Source: Mammaliicoccus sciuri
GTDB taxonomy: Bacteria > Bacillota > Bacilli > Staphylococcales > Staphylococcaceae
Direction of reading: 5' to 3'
DNA length: 64,000 nucleotides
Assembly (NCBI RefSeq): GCF_025561425.1
Contig: NZ_CP094824.1
Coordinates: forward strand, 2,356,001 to 2,420,000
Positions 21,789-35,313 of this stretch are shown piece by piece. The notes beneath the pieces are model-generated. The model searched no databases. It had not been told where the DNA came from and worked only from the letters and a program-made list of their open reading frames with translations. Position numbers and translations under genes: made by a program. The number at the start of each line of letters is the position of its first letter. The stretch's first letter is position 1.

Positions 21789-21798
21789 TACAAATTGC

Positions 21799-22266
21799 TT
21801 AATATCGTTGTTTCATTGCTCTTTCAACGTCACGTTTTGCTTCTTTTGCTTTTAATGCATGTCGCTTATCATAGTCACGTTTACCTTTAGCTACACCTAA
21901 AAGAACTTTACAGTAACCGTTTTTAATGTAGAGTTTAAGTGGGATTAATGCATACCCTTTTTCTCTTGTAATACCAAAGAGTTTATCGATTTCTTTTCTT
22001 TTTAAAAGTAATTTACGGTTTCTCAATGGATCATGATTAAATCGGTTACCTTCTTCATATGGCGCGATATGCATGTTATATACATACATTTCTCCATTAA
22101 ATACACGTGCATATGAATCTTTTAAGTTTGCACTGCCTCGGCGAATGGATTTGATTTCAGTACCTTGAAGTACAATACCCGCTTCAACCGTATCTTCTAT
22201 TGTGTAATCATGGCTTGCTTTACGATTTTGTGCTAGTGGTTTACTTTGAACTTTTGGCACATCCAT
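21799..22266 (-). CDS. smpB: SsrA-binding protein SmpB
   Basis: 155 residues from ATG 22264-22266 (a GTG directly before it is an alternative). The oligonucleotide-binding barrel shows [38 protein letters not shown] and [20 protein letters not shown], with the basic tail [19 protein letters not shown]. It binds tmRNA and places it in the empty A site. It lies directly upstream of ssrA and downstream of rnr, as in other staphylococci. Confidence 0.98.
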   Translation of the reverse strand: MDVPKVQSKPLAQNRKASHDYTIEDTVEAGIVLQGTEIKSIRRGSANLKDSYARVFNGEMYVYNMHIAPYEEGNRFNHDPLRNRKLLLKRKEIDKLFGITREKGYALIPLKLYIKNGYCKVLLGVAKGKRDYDKRHALKAKEAKRDVERAMKQRY

Positions 22267-22276
22267 CACCTACTTT

Positions 22277-24625
22277 CTATTTTTTCTTTCGTCTTGCTTT
22301 GTTTTTCACAGCTTTTGCTTTGTAATAAGGCTTTTTACCTTTCTTACCTTGTTTACCTTGATTGCCGCCTTGTTTACCTTTAGCTCTACCTTTTTTATGC
22401 TTATTAGGTTTATCTTGTTCTTTAGCTGTACCACGTTTTTTAGCTTTGATTGTTTTTTCTCTTGCTAAACGTTCTCTATTCTTTTCAGCTATTAGCATAC
22501 CAACAATTTGAAAATCAATCATACGCTCATCAACGTTAACATTAATGACTTTAACTTCAACTTTGTCACCAATTCTAAATACTTTAGCTTGGCGCTCACC
22601 TATAATAGCCATATTACGCTCATCAAAGTTGTAATAGTCATCTGTTAAGTTAGAGATATGCACCATACCTTCAATTGTGTTCTCTAGCTCTACAAACATA
22701 CCAAAGTTCGCTACTGAACTGATAATACCTGTAAACACTTCTCCAACGTGTTGAATCATATACTCTGACTTCTTCAAGTCATCTGTATCACGTTCAGCGT
22801 CAATTGCTCTTCGCTCACGTTTAGAAGTATGGTCAGCGATGTCTGGCAACATTTCTTCCCAATGTCTAATTTGTTTACTGTTCATAGATTTTTCAATTAA
22901 ATATTTACGAATTAATCTATGCACTATTAAGTCAGGATATCTTCTGATTGGAGATGTGAAATGTGTATAGTAATCTGCTGACAAGCCAAAGTGACCTAAA
23001 TTATCTTCACTATATCTAGCTTGTTGCATACTTCTTAACATTAAAGTAGAAATAACCATTTCTTCTTTCTGTCCAGCAACTTCTTCTACAATTTTCTGTA
23101 ATGTTGCAGGGTGTATGTCTTCACTTGAACCTTTAACAGCAAGTCCAAAGTTTGAAATAAATTCAAAGAATTGGTTTAATCTTTCTGCTTTTGGATTCTC
23201 ATGGACACGATAGATAAATGGCACTTCTAGTTTACTAAAGTGTTCAGCAATTGTTTCGTTAGCAGATAACATAAAACTTTCGATTAAACGCTCTGCATCG
23301 TTTCTTTCTCTCACTTCAATGTCTGTAGGTATACCATCTTCATCTACTAATACTTGCGCTTCTTTAATATCAAAATCAATTTCCCCACGTCTTTTACGTT
23401 TAGCGATTAATTGTTTTGATAGTTGTTGTGCTAAATCAAGCATTGGTGTAATTTCTGAATACTTTTCACGAATTTCTTGATCGTCATTTTCAATAATGGC
23501 ATTTACATCTGAATATGTCATTCTATAATCTGAATGAATAACACTTTCAAAAATATCATGTCTGATGACTTCACCTTGTTGATCTATTTCCATTCTACAA
23601 CTCAATGTTAATCTATCTTCATGTGGATTTAATGAACAAATACCATTACTTAATCTATGCGGAATCATAGGGATTACTCTATCAACAAGATATACACTTG
23701 TCGCTCTGTCGTATGCTTCTTTATCTAACTCACTATTTTCTGTTACATAGTAGCTGACATCAGCAATACTAACTGTCAGTTCTGTTAAACCATTGTCTAA
23801 AGATTTTACAGAGACAGCATCATCTAAATCTTTCGCATCTGCACCATCTATCGTGATTGTAAGTTCATCTCTTAAATCTCTTCTACCTTTAATTTCGTCT
23901 GGACTGATTTGATCTGGTACATTTTCAGCTTCTTGAATAACATTGTCAGGAAATTCAATATTAATGCCATGTTGATATATGATAGATAAAATATCAACAC
24001 CTGGATCATTCTTATGACCTAGAATCGCTTTAACATGACCTTCTGGGTTATGCGTCCCATCAGCATACTCTGTAATTTCTACTAATACTTTATGACCTTC
24101 GATTGCTCCAAGATTTTTACCTTTAGGAATAAAGATATCTTGTGTAATACGTTTATCATCAGGTAACACGAAACCGAAATGTTTCGCTTCTGTATAAGTA
24201 CCAACTACTTGCGTAATATTACGTGTCGTAATTGCTTTAACTCTACCTTCAATCTTACCTTTATGATCTCCACGAGATGGCACAACTTCTACTAATACTT
24301 CATCGCCATCCATCGCTTTGTTAATTTGATTAGGTGGGATAAAGATGTCTTCTATTGTGTCATCTTCCGGTCTTAAAAAGGCAAATCCTTTTTTGTGCTG
24401 ACTTAAAGTACCTTTCACAAGGTCTGATTTGTTACTTTTCTTCTTATATCTATCCGTTTTTGTTCTTTCTAGTTGACCCTTTTGTTCTAAATCAACTAGA
24501 ACTTTAATTAATTCTTTAAATGAATCAGCATTACTAAGTCCTATTACATCTTGAAATTCACTTACGGTCATAGGACTGTATTCTTTATCATTGATGATTT
24601 CTTCAACTTCTTCTCTTAGATTCAT
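22277..24625 (-). CDS. rnr: ribonuclease R
   Basis: 782 residues: an N-terminal helix-turn-helix (1-65), two cold-shock domains (SQHKKGFAFLRPED; YTEAKHFGFVLPDD), the RNB catalytic domain with TIDGADAKDLDDAV and YRVHENPKAERL, a C-terminal S1 domain (GEVFTGIISSVANFGMFVEL) and a very basic lysine/glycine tail (about 725-782). It is a processive 3'-5' exoribonuclease of structured RNA, and partners SmpB-tmRNA in removing defective mRNA. It is co-oriented with smpB, 7 nt away. Confidence 0.98.
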   Translation of the reverse strand: MNLREEVEEIINDKEYSPMTVSEFQDVIGLSNADSFKELIKVLVDLEQKGQLERTKTDRYKKKSNKSDLVKGTLSQHKKGFAFLRPEDDTIEDIFIPPNQINKAMDGDEVLVEVVPSRGDHKGKIEGRVKAITTRNITQVVGTYTEAKHFGFVLPDDKRITQDIFIPKGKNLGAIEGHKVLVEITEYADGTHNPEGHVKAILGHKNDPGVDILSIIYQHGINIEFPDNVIQEAENVPDQISPDEIKGRRDLRDELTITIDGADAKDLDDAVSVKSLDNGLTELTVSIADVSYYVTENSELDKEAYDRATSVYLVDRVIPMIPHRLSNGICSLNPHEDRLTLSCRMEIDQQGEVIRHDIFESVIHSDYRMTYSDVNAIIENDDQEIREKYSEITPMLDLAQQLSKQLIAKRKRRGEIDFDIKEAQVLVDEDGIPTDIEVRERNDAERLIESFMLSANETIAEHFSKLEVPFIYRVHENPKAERLNQFFEFISNFGLAVKGSSEDIHPATLQKIVEEVAGQKEEMVISTLMLRSMQQARYSEDNLGHFGLSADYYTHFTSPIRRYPDLIVHRLIRKYLIEKSMNSKQIRHWEEMLPDIADHTSKRERRAIDAERDTDDLKKSEYMIQHVGEVFTGIISSVANFGMFVELENTIEGMVHISNLTDDYYNFDERNMAIIGERQAKVFRIGDKVEVKVINVNVDERMIDFQIVGMLIAEKNRERLAREKTIKAKKRGTAKEQDKPNKHKKGRAKGKQGGNQGKQGKKGKKPYYKAKAVKNKARRKKK

Positions 24626-24660
24626 AGTGGGCCTCCTTTCTCGTTTATATTATGTGTGTG

Positions 24661-25401
24661 TTACTCGGACCAATCTAATGATTCTAAGAATTGATATACG
24701 TCTTCAAATACTTGTTCTTTTTCTTGTCCGATTGTTATAACATGACCAGATTCCTCATACCATTTAATATTTTTGTCATCAGAAGATGATTCATTATAAA
24801 TAATATTAGCTGAATCAGGGTTAATCATTTCATCTAGTTTACCTTGCACAACAAACAATGGATCAAATACTTCGTCTACTTGATCTCTCACACCTTGAAT
24901 GGTTTCTTGTAAATCTTTCAAAGTATTCGTAGGATGAAAATGTTTCATTTCTTCTTCAATTTGTTCAGGTGTTTTGCCTTCATATTTTTTAAATTCTCTA
25001 GCATAATCTAATACACCTTCAAACATCGTGCCTTCAGTTTTTATATACATAGGTGAGCACATTATTACAATACCTTTTACATCTCTGTTTAAACTTAATT
25101 TCAAACTAAATACGCCACCTAGTGATAATCCAGCTACTGCTATTTCAGTATATCCTTTTTCTTCTAAAAAATCATATGCATCTAAACAGTCTTTAAACCA
25201 TACATATGGACTTGATTCCAAAATTTCTTCAGGTGGTCTACCATGACCTTCATAATGCGGAGCATATGATGTATACCCTTTTTTCTGTAAGTAACGTCCT
25301 AATTGTCTAACATCTGATGAATTACCTGTAAATCCATGTAAAAGTAATACTGCTCTTTTTCCTTCTTCAAAAAAGAAAGGTTTAGGTAATTGAATTCTCA
25401 T
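24661..25401 (-). CDS. est: carboxylesterase, alpha/beta hydrolase
   Basis: 246 residues with the Est30/monoacylglycerol-lipase layout: oxyanion HGFTGNSSD near residue 22, nucleophile elbow GLSLGG (Ser93), Asp near [15 protein letters not shown] and His near EESGHVIT. It hydrolyses short-chain esters in the cytoplasm. The gene lies between secG and rnr, as in Bacillus and Staphylococcus. Confidence 0.93.
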   Translation of the reverse strand: MRIQLPKPFFFEEGKRAVLLLHGFTGNSSDVRQLGRYLQKKGYTSYAPHYEGHGRPPEEILESSPYVWFKDCLDAYDFLEEKGYTEIAVAGLSLGGVFSLKLSLNRDVKGIVIMCSPMYIKTEGTMFEGVLDYAREFKKYEGKTPEQIEEEMKHFHPTNTLKDLQETIQGVRDQVDEVFDPLFVVQGKLDEMINPDSANIIYNESSSDDKNIKWYEESGHVITIGQEKEQVFEDVYQFLESLDWSE

Positions 25402-25459
25402 GAATGACCATCCTTTAACATAATCTAGTTCTATTGTATCGTTTTTTTACTTGTATATA

Positions 25460-25488
25460 AATAAAAAAGTCCGACAATACAGTCGGAC
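25460..25488 (-). terminator. terminator after secG
   Basis: GTCCGAC-aataca-GTCGGAC (25469-25488), with TTTTTTATTT on the minus strand. It separates secG from est/rnr. Confidence 0.85.
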
Positions 25489-25490
25489 CA

Positions 25491-25724
25491 CTACATTTTG
25501 AAGTAAGTAATTGCTAACATTAATAAGAAAAATAAAATTGCTAAAATAATTGTAACTCTGTGTAAAATTAAATCTATTCCACGTTGTTTTTGTTTTCCAA
25601 ATAATTGTTCTGCTCCGCCACTAATTGCACCAGATAAACCAGTACTTTTACCTTCTTGAAGTAATACGACGGTAATCAATGCAATACAAACGATGATTAA
25701 TAAGACGATTAAAAATGTATGCAT
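25491..25724 (-). CDS. secG: preprotein translocase subunit SecG
   Basis: 77 residues, two membrane spans ([21 protein letters not shown] split around 2-22 and [16 protein letters not shown]) joined by a cytoplasmic loop with [20 protein letters not shown], the SecG hallmark. It stimulates SecYE translocation. secG normally follows eno directly; here an EPSP-synthase-like gene lies between them. Confidence 0.97.
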   Translation of the reverse strand: MHTFLIVLLIIVCIALITVVLLQEGKSTGLSGAISGGAEQLFGKQKQRGIDLILHRVTIILAILFFLLMLAITYFKM

Positions 25725-25793
25725 GGACTCGGTCCTCCTGTCTATTATAACAGTAGCATTATAGCATATTTACAATATGCACTCAAGTTTTCA

Positions 25794-27137
25794 TTAATGA
25801 TACTCAACCGATATACCTAACGATGCTAACATTTCAAAATATGTTGGGCAAGTCTTTGATACGCATGAAGGATCTAATAATTTAATCCCATCAACTTTAG
25901 TACCCATTAAACTTAATGACATTGCAACACGGTGATCATCATAAGTATCTAATGTAGCTGCTTTTACATCACCCGGTGTGATAGTCCAACCATCTTGATG
26001 TTCAGTAACTTCAATACCTAATTTTGTTAAACTTTCTGTTAATGCAGTTACACGATTACATTCATGATGACGTATATGTTCTACACCTGTAATAGTAATT
26101 GGACCATCAGCAAATACAGCTAAACTGCCAATTGTTAAAGCTTGATCTGAGCAAGCATTCATGTCAATTGTTAAGTTCCCTTTTAATTGTTCAGGACCAG
26201 AAATCACAACATAATCAGAACCTTTTTCAACAGTTGCACCCATTTTTTCAAGAATATCGACAACTTCTAAATCAGGTTGATGACTTTCCATATTTAAATG
26301 ATTAATTTTAATCGTAGACTTATTAAGTGCTGCTAATGCCATAAAATAGCATGCTGTAGATAAGTCAGCTTCTAATGGTAAAGTAGCTGCTTCATACTCA
26401 CCTTGTTCTACTTTCATATGTGTATAATCATCTGATACATCTACATGTATGCCAAATTGTTTCATCATTTCAATTGTAATATCCACATAAGCACTTTGAA
26501 CTATCTTAGTCGTAAGTTCTATTTCAGTTGGTTTGTTAAATAAAGGTGCCGCCATTAATAAACCACTTATAAATTGACTTGATTGATTACCAGCAATTGA
26601 AACTTTTCCGCCCGTTTCAGGTGCACCTTTTATAGTCACAGGTAACTGACCTTCTTTTTCAAGATACGTTAGTTGAACACCTAATTGTTTTAACGCATCG
26701 TGTAAAGTCTTGTGAGGTCTACCAGCAAGTTGTTCAGTTGAAGTAATTGTGATTTCACTTTTCTCTTGAGTCCCTAAAATACCTGGTAAGAATCTAGCAG
26801 TCGTACCAGCAGAACCAATAAATACTTGTTGTTTCTCAGGTAATTCTGAACGATTAATACCTGTAATATGAAGTTCATCACCTACAGCTTCAACAGTAGC
26901 ACCTAGTTTTTTAATTGTTTCCATACACCAGTATGTGTCATCACTCTTTAAGTATCCAGATAATTTAGAAGTACCCTTACTAAAACCAGCCAAAATAAAA
27001 GCACGATTCGTTACACTCTTACTACCCGGAATCATGACTTCTTTATTAAATGCTTCTTTAATAGGATGAAGAGATAATTGATCCACACCATCTAAACTAG
27101 ACCAAGGTGATTTTGCACTTTTTAAATTAATCGTCAT
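25794..27137 (-). CDS. EPSP synthase-like protein (AroA paralogue)
   Basis: 447 residues from ATG 27135-27137 (AGGAGG, 6 nt). The inside-out beta/alpha fold of 3-phosphoshikimate 1-carboxyvinyltransferase is clear: PGSKSVTNRAFILAG (37-51), GSAGTTARFLPG, GNQSSQFISGLLMAAP, LPLEADLSTACYF, CSDQALTIGSLAVFADG, VEHIRHHECNR and YDDHRVAMS. Catalytic Lys in GSKS, Asp in SDQA and Glu in HHEC are present, while the KETDR-type motif is HECNR. The IRHHE form resembles the less common class III EPSP synthases rather than the S. aureus AroA. Expected reaction: PEP plus shikimate-3-phosphate. It is away from the aro operon, so a second copy, a transferred gene or a related enolpyruvyl transferase are all possible. 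Confidence 0.82.
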   Translation of the reverse strand: MTINLKSAKSPWSSLDGVDQLSLHPIKEAFNKEVMIPGSKSVTNRAFILAGFSKGTSKLSGYLKSDDTYWCMETIKKLGATVEAVGDELHITGINRSELPEKQQVFIGSAGTTARFLPGILGTQEKSEITITSTEQLAGRPHKTLHDALKQLGVQLTYLEKEGQLPVTIKGAPETGGKVSIAGNQSSQFISGLLMAAPLFNKPTEIELTTKIVQSAYVDITIEMMKQFGIHVDVSDDYTHMKVEQGEYEAATLPLEADLSTACYFMALAALNKSTIKINHLNMESHQPDLEVVDILEKMGATVEKGSDYVVISGPEQLKGNLTIDMNACSDQALTIGSLAVFADGPITITGVEHIRHHECNRVTALTESLTKLGIEVTEHQDGWTITPGDVKAATLDTYDDHRVAMSLSLMGTKVDGIKLLDPSCVSKTCPTYFEMLASLGISVEYH

Positions 27138-27641
27138 TATGATCCTCCTATAAAATTCATCGCCTCTATTATAGAACATTTTCAAATAGAATGAAACGAT
27201 AAAATACTATTGATTTAAAGCGTTAAAGAATTTGTTTGGTGAAGGAGGTTGTGGGAGATGGGAGGTATATAGTGTGTGGAATTTAATTGTGTAGTGTGGG
27301 ATTTAATTGTGTAGAGTAGGATGTCTTGGCTTTATTTGATGTGGGGATACGACTTGGGGTCATCTCTTGGCTTTATTCAGAAGTTAAGCTACGACTTAGT
27401 CAATTTTTAAGTAATCAAAAATGTTAATTCCTAAATAATCATATAATTTTTGAAAAGATGTGAGTTTATTGCCTCTTTAACTCACATTTTCATCAATCTC
27501 GTGTGTTTACTCCATCTTTAACCCGCATCTCCCAATACACGTGATACCCCCACCGCTCTGACCACTCCAGCCTTCAACTAGCCATTTTCTATATCAAATA
27601 CCAATCTCCCTTACATACCAAAATTTCGATTACAACTATAA
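27138..27641. repeat. repeat-bearing spacer between eno and aroA-like gene
   Basis: About 500 bases without a gene. It contains a 20-bp tandem pair (27274-27293 and 27294-27313, GTGTGG[A/G]ATTTAATTGTGTA, one mismatch), then a pair of 41-bp units beginning TCTTGGCTTTATT (27324 and 27365) and sharing TACGACTT, and a 9-bp hairpin ATGTGAGTT/AACTCACAT (27458-27466 and 27479-27487). G-rich and C-rich strand bias switches across the region. Absent from the usual eno-secG spacing. Confidence 0.7.
27168..27173 (-). promoter_or_regulatory. -10 element of aroA-like gene
   Basis: TATAAT on the minus strand, about 30 nt upstream of the start codon, without a good -35. Low confidence, but it implies the gene has its own transcription rather than read-through from eno, which ends in a very strong terminator. 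Confidence 0.35.
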
Positions 27642-27677
27642 AAAGCCCAAAAGATGTGACGACATCTTTTGGGCTTT
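27635..27677 (-). terminator. strong terminator of the glycolytic operon
   Basis: AAAGCCCAAAAGATGT and its exact complement (27642-27657 and 27662-27677), 16 bp around a 4-base loop, with the minus-strand T-run in GGGCTTTTTATAG. It ends transcription 30 bases after eno. Confidence 0.95.
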
Positions 27678-27706
27678 ATGTGAACCATTTTTATTTATAT
27701 GCTCAA

Positions 27707-29032
<1,326 letters not shown>

Positions 29033-29042
29033 TTATAATTTA

Positions 29043-30574
29043 TTATTTAATTAATGATTCACCAGTCATATCTTCTGGTTTTTCTACTCCAAGTAAGTCT
29101 ATAAGTGTTGGTGCTAAGTCTGCTAAGCGACCTCCACTTCTTACTTCTACCCCTTCTTTTGTCACAATAACAGGAACTGGGTTTATTGTATGAGTTGTCA
29201 TAGGTGATTCGTCATCTGTTAACACTTCATCAGAGTTACCATGGTCTGCTGTAATGATAGCTGTACCATTCATTGATAAAATTTTATCAACAACTTCACC
29301 TAAACATTCATCTACTGCTTCAATTGCTTTAATTGTTGGTTCAAGCATACCACTATGACCAACCATATCAGGGTTCGCAAAGTTTAAGATAATTAAATCT
29401 AAATCACCTTTATCTAACTCACTGATTAAAGCATCTTTTACTTCATATGCACTCATTTCAGGTTTTAAGTCGTATGTTGCAACTTTTGGTGAATCGATTA
29501 ATATTCTTCTTTCACCTTTAAACTCTGCATGATTACCACCACTCATGAAATAAGTCACATGAGGGAATTTTTCTGTTTCAGCAATTCTTAATTGATTTAA
29601 ATTATTTTTCTCAGCTACTTCACCGATTGTATTTTTGATATCAACTGGTTTAAAAGCAACTTCGGCAATAACATCATCACTATAGTTTGTAAAAGTAACA
29701 AAGAATAAATCATCTAGTTTACGTTTAATTTCAAAACCTTCAAATTTTTCATTTGTATATATTTGGCTAAGTTGTGCCGCTCTATCTGGACGGAAGTTAA
29801 AGAATACCATAGCATCATGGCTATTTACGCCAGTATTTTCTACACCTTTTTCTTCGTCTTTAACGATAAATGGAACAACAAATTCATCTGTTAGACCTTC
29901 TTGATAATTAGCTTCTACACCTTCAACTGCAGTTGCATATACAGGTCCAACGCCATTAGACATTGCATCGTAAGCTTTTTCTTCACGATTCCAACGTTTA
30001 TCTCTATCCATAGCGTAATAGCGACCAGAAATAGAAGCGAATTGACCAATACCTAGCTCTTTAAATTTATTTTCAGTTTCTTCAATATATTTAAGTGCTG
30101 ATTTTTGATCAACGTCACGTCCGTCTAAGAATCCGTGAACATAAACTTTTTTAACACCTTGTTTTTTGGCTAATTCTAATAGTGCAAATAGATGTTTGTA
30201 GTGACTGTGAACACCACCATCTGATAAAAGTCCCATTAAATGTAGCGTTGAATCATTTTTTACAATGTGATCCATTACTTGTTTAAGTGCGTCAATTTCA
30301 AAGAAATCGCCATCTTCAATTGATTTATTGATTCTAGTTAAACTTTGATAAACAATTCTTCCTGCACCAATGTTTAAGTGACCTACTTCAGAGTTACCCA
30401 TTTGACCTTCTGGTAGACCTACATCTAAACCACATGCTGATAATTCGTTATGTGGGTATTTGTTGTAATATCTATCAAAATTTGGTTTGTTGGCTTGTTT
30501 TACCGCATTACCATGCTCTTCTTCACGATTAGCAAAACCATCAAGAATGATAAGTGCTGTTGGTTGTTTAGCCA

Positions 30575-30575
<1 letters not shown>
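29043..30575 (-). CDS. gpmI: phosphoglycerate mutase, cofactor-independent
   Basis: 510 residues of the alkaline-phosphatase superfamily: [12 protein letters not shown] with the metal Asp, catalytic Ser in [42 protein letters not shown] near the end. Mn-dependent 3-PG to 2-PG conversion. Its ATG overlaps the tpiA stop by one base, and eno follows after 31 nt. Confidence 0.98.
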
Positions 30576-32549
<1,974 letters not shown>

Positions 32550-32591
32550 GACTTGTCTTCCTCCTCTAGATAATAGAAAATACTTTACGAT

Positions 32592-32626
32592 TAAAAATAA
32601 GCGGAGAAGCGTTGTGCTCCCCGCTT
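32592..32626 (-). terminator. hairpin between gapA and pgk
   Basis: AAGCGGGGAG pairs with CTCCGCTT (2-base bulge), followed on the minus strand by ATTTTT. This can attenuate read-through, giving more gapA than downstream mRNA, or mark an mRNA processing end. Confidence 0.65.
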
Positions 32627-32663
32627 ACTCATAAGCATAACCTATTTAGTTCAATTATTTAAA

Positions 32664-33674
32664 TTATTTGTTAGCTTGAGCTGCTAAATATTCTAAAGTA
32701 CGAACTAATTGTGAAGTGTAAGACATTTCATTGTCATACCAAGATACAGTTTTAACTAATTGACGATCTCCAACTGTCATAACACGAGTTTGAGTTGCAT
32801 CGAATAATGAACCGTAAGTGATACCAATGATATCAGAAGATACGATTTCGTCTTCAGTGTAACCGAATGAATCATTTGTAGCATTTTTCATTGCTGCATT
32901 GATTTCTTCAACTGAAACTTCTTTGTCTAATACAGCTGTTAATTCTGTTACTGAACCAGTTGCTACTGGAACACGTTGAGCTGATCCATCTAATTTACCT
33001 TTTAATTCTGGAATTACTAAACCGATTGCTTTAGCAGCACCAGTTGAGTTAGGTACGATGTTTTGAGCAGCTGCACGAGCACGACGGAAGTCACCTTTAG
33101 CATGTGGAGCATCTAAAGTATTTTGGTCACCAGTGTAAGCGTGAATTGTCATCATTAAACCTTCAACGATACCAAATTCATCATTTAATACTTTAGCCAT
33201 TGGAGCTAAACAGTTAGTTGTACAAGATGCACCTGAAACGATTTCTTCAGATCCGTCTAATTCATCATGGTTAACGTTATAAACGATAGTTTTTAAGTCA
33301 CCTGATGCTGGAGCTGAAATTAATACTTTTTTAGCACCTGCTTCGATGTGAGCTGAAGCTTTGTCTTTGTCAGCGAAGAAACCAGTACATTCTAATACTA
33401 CATCGATATCTAAATCGCCCCATGGTAATTCTTTAGGGTTAGGATTTTCGAAAGTTTTGATTTCTCTACCGTTTACGCGGAATCCGCCTTCGATAACTTC
33501 TACTTCGTCTTTGAAACGACCTTGTGTTGAATCATATTTTAATAAATGAGCTAACATTGCGTCATCTGTTAAATCGTTGATTGCTACTACTTCGATATTT
33601 TCAACTTCTTGTAATCTTCTAAATGCTAAACGACCTATTCTACCAAAACCATTAATTGCTACTTTAGTTGCCAT
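32664..33674 (-). CDS. gapA: glyceraldehyde-3-phosphate dehydrogenase
   Basis: 336 residues: NAD-binding [13 protein letters not shown], catalytic Cys in [31 protein letters not shown]-type loop, [16 protein letters not shown]. Glycolytic, NAD-type enzyme following its regulator gapR by 48 nt. Confidence 0.99.
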   Translation of the reverse strand: MATKVAINGFGRIGRLAFRRLQEVENIEVVAINDLTDDAMLAHLLKYDSTQGRFKDEVEVIEGGFRVNGREIKTFENPNPKELPWGDLDIDVVLECTGFFADKDKASAHIEAGAKKVLISAPASGDLKTIVYNVNHDELDGSEEIVSGASCTTNCLAPMAKVLNDEFGIVEGLMMTIHAYTGDQNTLDAPHAKGDFRRARAAAQNIVPNSTGAAKAIGLVIPELKGKLDGSAQRVPVATGSVTELTAVLDKEVSVEEINAAMKNATNDSFGYTEDEIVSSDIIGITYGSLFDATQTRVMTVGDRQLVKTVSWYDNEMSYTSQLVRTLEYLAAQANK

Positions 33675-33722
33675 TATGATGGCCTCCTTTTTATTTTTTA
33701 TTCAAAAAGGTTAAATAACCTT

Positions 33723-34739
33723 TTATTCCAAATTGATTATTGCTTTTGCAGCACCTTCATCAGTGATAAGAATTGTATTCTTAGGTGCAATCTCAAGATA
33801 AGCTTTTATCGCTTCTGCTTTAGATGTCCCACCTGCTACTGCAAAAATGTTTGTCTTTGTTGTTAAGTCTTCTAGTTGCAAACCGATTGTCTTAACACGA
33901 TGCACGACTTCACCTTTGTCATTGAAATAATAACCAAAAGCTTCTCCGACAGCATGATGATGTTTCAATTGGCTTAATACTGCTTCAGAAGTCTTCCTTC
34001 TTTCCGCCATCTTCAGCGCATCACCAATACCGTGAATAATAAAATCTGAACGACGTATTGCATCTAGCACCTCAATAACTGCAGGTTCTTTCAGCAAAGT
34101 TTCGTATGAACTTTCGCTCACTTGGTCTGGAACATACAAGACTTTATATGACCCACCTGTACGATTTGCCATGCTTGCGCAAATTGTATTCGCTTGAAAC
34201 ACAACGTTTTCACCCAAACCACCACGCGCTGGCGTGAACAAAATGTCTTTATCTAATGGATGTAATGACTCACTCACTCTTGCCATTGTTGAACCACCAG
34301 TTACTGATACTGAAGCATGATCGTATAATGACTGTTCTAGTAATTCAGCAGTAACATTACCCATTTCTGCTTTAACCATCTCATCTAAATCCGAATTACC
34401 TCTCACTATATGAGCTTTCACACCATATCGATTAAAAATTTCTTCTTCAATATGATTAAAACTAGAATAAAGTGTTAAATAATGCGATAAAGAATCAAGC
34501 GTTTGCTCGCCTGTTTCAGTCAATTTCATACCAGTTGACTGAACGCTGATTAAATCTTGTTGTTTTAAAATTTCTATCTCAGTTCTCAATACCCGTTCAG
34601 TGACATTCATAACATCACTCAACGTTCTTCGACCTATAGGCTGCTTTTTCTCGATTGTCGATAAAATATTAAAGCGTCGATACATCTTGTCAATCAAATC
34701 AGGAACTAGTCTATGTTGTACTTTTAGTAAATCTTCCAT
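33723..34739 (-). CDS. gapR: central glycolytic genes regulator
   Basis: 338 residues from ATG 34737-34739; a TTG two codons upstream lies closer to GAGGAGG and is an alternative. N-terminal winged helix (IGRRTLSDVMNVTERVLRTE) and a SorC-type sugar-phosphate-binding domain (ASVSVTGGSTMARVSESL, TPARGGLGENVVFQANTICA, HGIGDALKMAERR, YYFNDKGEVVHRVKTIGLQ). The CggR/GapR family represses the operon until fructose-1,6-bisphosphate or a related effector binds. First gene of the operon, behind its own operator. Confidence 0.96.
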   Translation of the reverse strand: MEDLLKVQHRLVPDLIDKMYRRFNILSTIEKKQPIGRRTLSDVMNVTERVLRTEIEILKQQDLISVQSTGMKLTETGEQTLDSLSHYLTLYSSFNHIEEEIFNRYGVKAHIVRGNSDLDEMVKAEMGNVTAELLEQSLYDHASVSVTGGSTMARVSESLHPLDKDILFTPARGGLGENVVFQANTICASMANRTGGSYKVLYVPDQVSESSYETLLKEPAVIEVLDAIRRSDFIIHGIGDALKMAERRKTSEAVLSQLKHHHAVGEAFGYYFNDKGEVVHRVKTIGLQLEDLTTKTNIFAVAGGTSKAEAIKAYLEIAPKNTILITDEGAAKAIINLE

Positions 34740-34778
34740 AAACAAGTCGCCTCCTCAAAGATTAACAGATGGGCAATA

Positions 34779-34817
34779 TCTAACCTGGGTTAGACGTTTT
34801 TCGTCCCATGCGGGTCA
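34779..34817. promoter_or_regulatory. GapR/CggR-type operator
   Basis: In the 5' leader: a 16-base dyad TCTAACCTGGGTTAGA (34779-34794) overlapping GACGTTTTTCGTC and followed by CCCATGCGGGTCAAA. The GGGACG-N5-CGTC and CCCGCATGGGACG elements resemble the tandem half-sites of B. subtilis CggR operators, and lie downstream of the promoter as there. Binding would block elongation. Confidence 0.6.
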
Positions 34818-34843
34818 AAAAAATAATATCTGTTTGCATTTTT

Positions 34844-34872
34844 ATAATACACCCCTTATATAGAGAATGCAA
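34844..34872 (-). promoter_or_regulatory. promoter of gapR-gapA-pgk-tpiA-gpmI-eno
   Basis: TTGCAT (34867-34872), exactly 17 nt, TATTAT (34844-34849) on the minus strand. Start near 34837, giving a leader of about 100 nt that contains the operator. Confidence 0.75.
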
Positions 34873-34889
34873 GTTAAAAGCGTTTCCTA

Positions 34890-35135
34890 TTATTTCATTT
34901 GATCATATGCATCTGTCAATGTGATGAAATCAATAGTTCCTTCTTGTAGAACTTGTCCATCATATTCAACAACAGGAATTCTTAACATATATTTTTCAAG
35001 TAATGTATCATCTTCTTCAATATTAATAGTATCTATTTTTATTTCATGATCGTACGATTCTTTAAAAAATTCAATTTGAATCTTAGCATCTTCACATAAA
35101 CCACAATTTGTTCCAACATAAAATTTAATTGTCAT
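34890..35135 (-). CDS. glutaredoxin-like protein (DUF836 type)
   Basis: 81 residues from ATG 35133-35135 (AAGGATG, 6 nt). Thioredoxin fold: FYVGTNCGLCEDAKIQIEFF with a CxxC active site (CGLC), RIPVVEY with the cis-Pro, and a C-terminal helix. Probably a small cytoplasmic thiol-disulfide protein; partners unknown. It lies between gapR and the tRNA-Arg gene, as in other staphylococci. Confidence 0.85.
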   Translation of the reverse strand: MTIKFYVGTNCGLCEDAKIQIEFFKESYDHEIKIDTINIEEDDTLLEKYMLRIPVVEYDGQVLQEGTIDFITLTDAYDQMK

Positions 35136-35159
35136 CCAAATCATCCTTTACAAAGTAAG

Positions 35160-35231
35160 CCTCCCCGAGACGAATCGAACGCCCATTTCAAGAACCGGAA
35201 TCTTGCGTGTTATCCGTTACACTACGGAGAG
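35160..35231 (-). tRNA. tRNA-Arg (anticodon CCG)
   Basis: 72 nt: acceptor CTCTCCG (35225-35231) pairs with CGGGGAG (35161-35167), discriminator G at 35160. Anticodon arm CAAGA-TTCCGGT-TCTTG puts CCG in the loop, and the T-arm GTTCGATTC is present. CCA is not encoded. D-arm region TAGTGTAACGGATAACA. Confidence 0.95.
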
Positions 35232-35313
35232 ATAAGTCTTAATAAACACTTTATATCTACTTAATATATTGTCTATATAATAGAATTATCAACTATTAAG
35301 GAGTGAAGGCAAA

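Noticed and set aside
27174-27641. Possible CRISPR array in the repeat spacer
   Set aside because: Only two copies of each repeat, directly adjacent, without spacers of uniform length and without cas genes.
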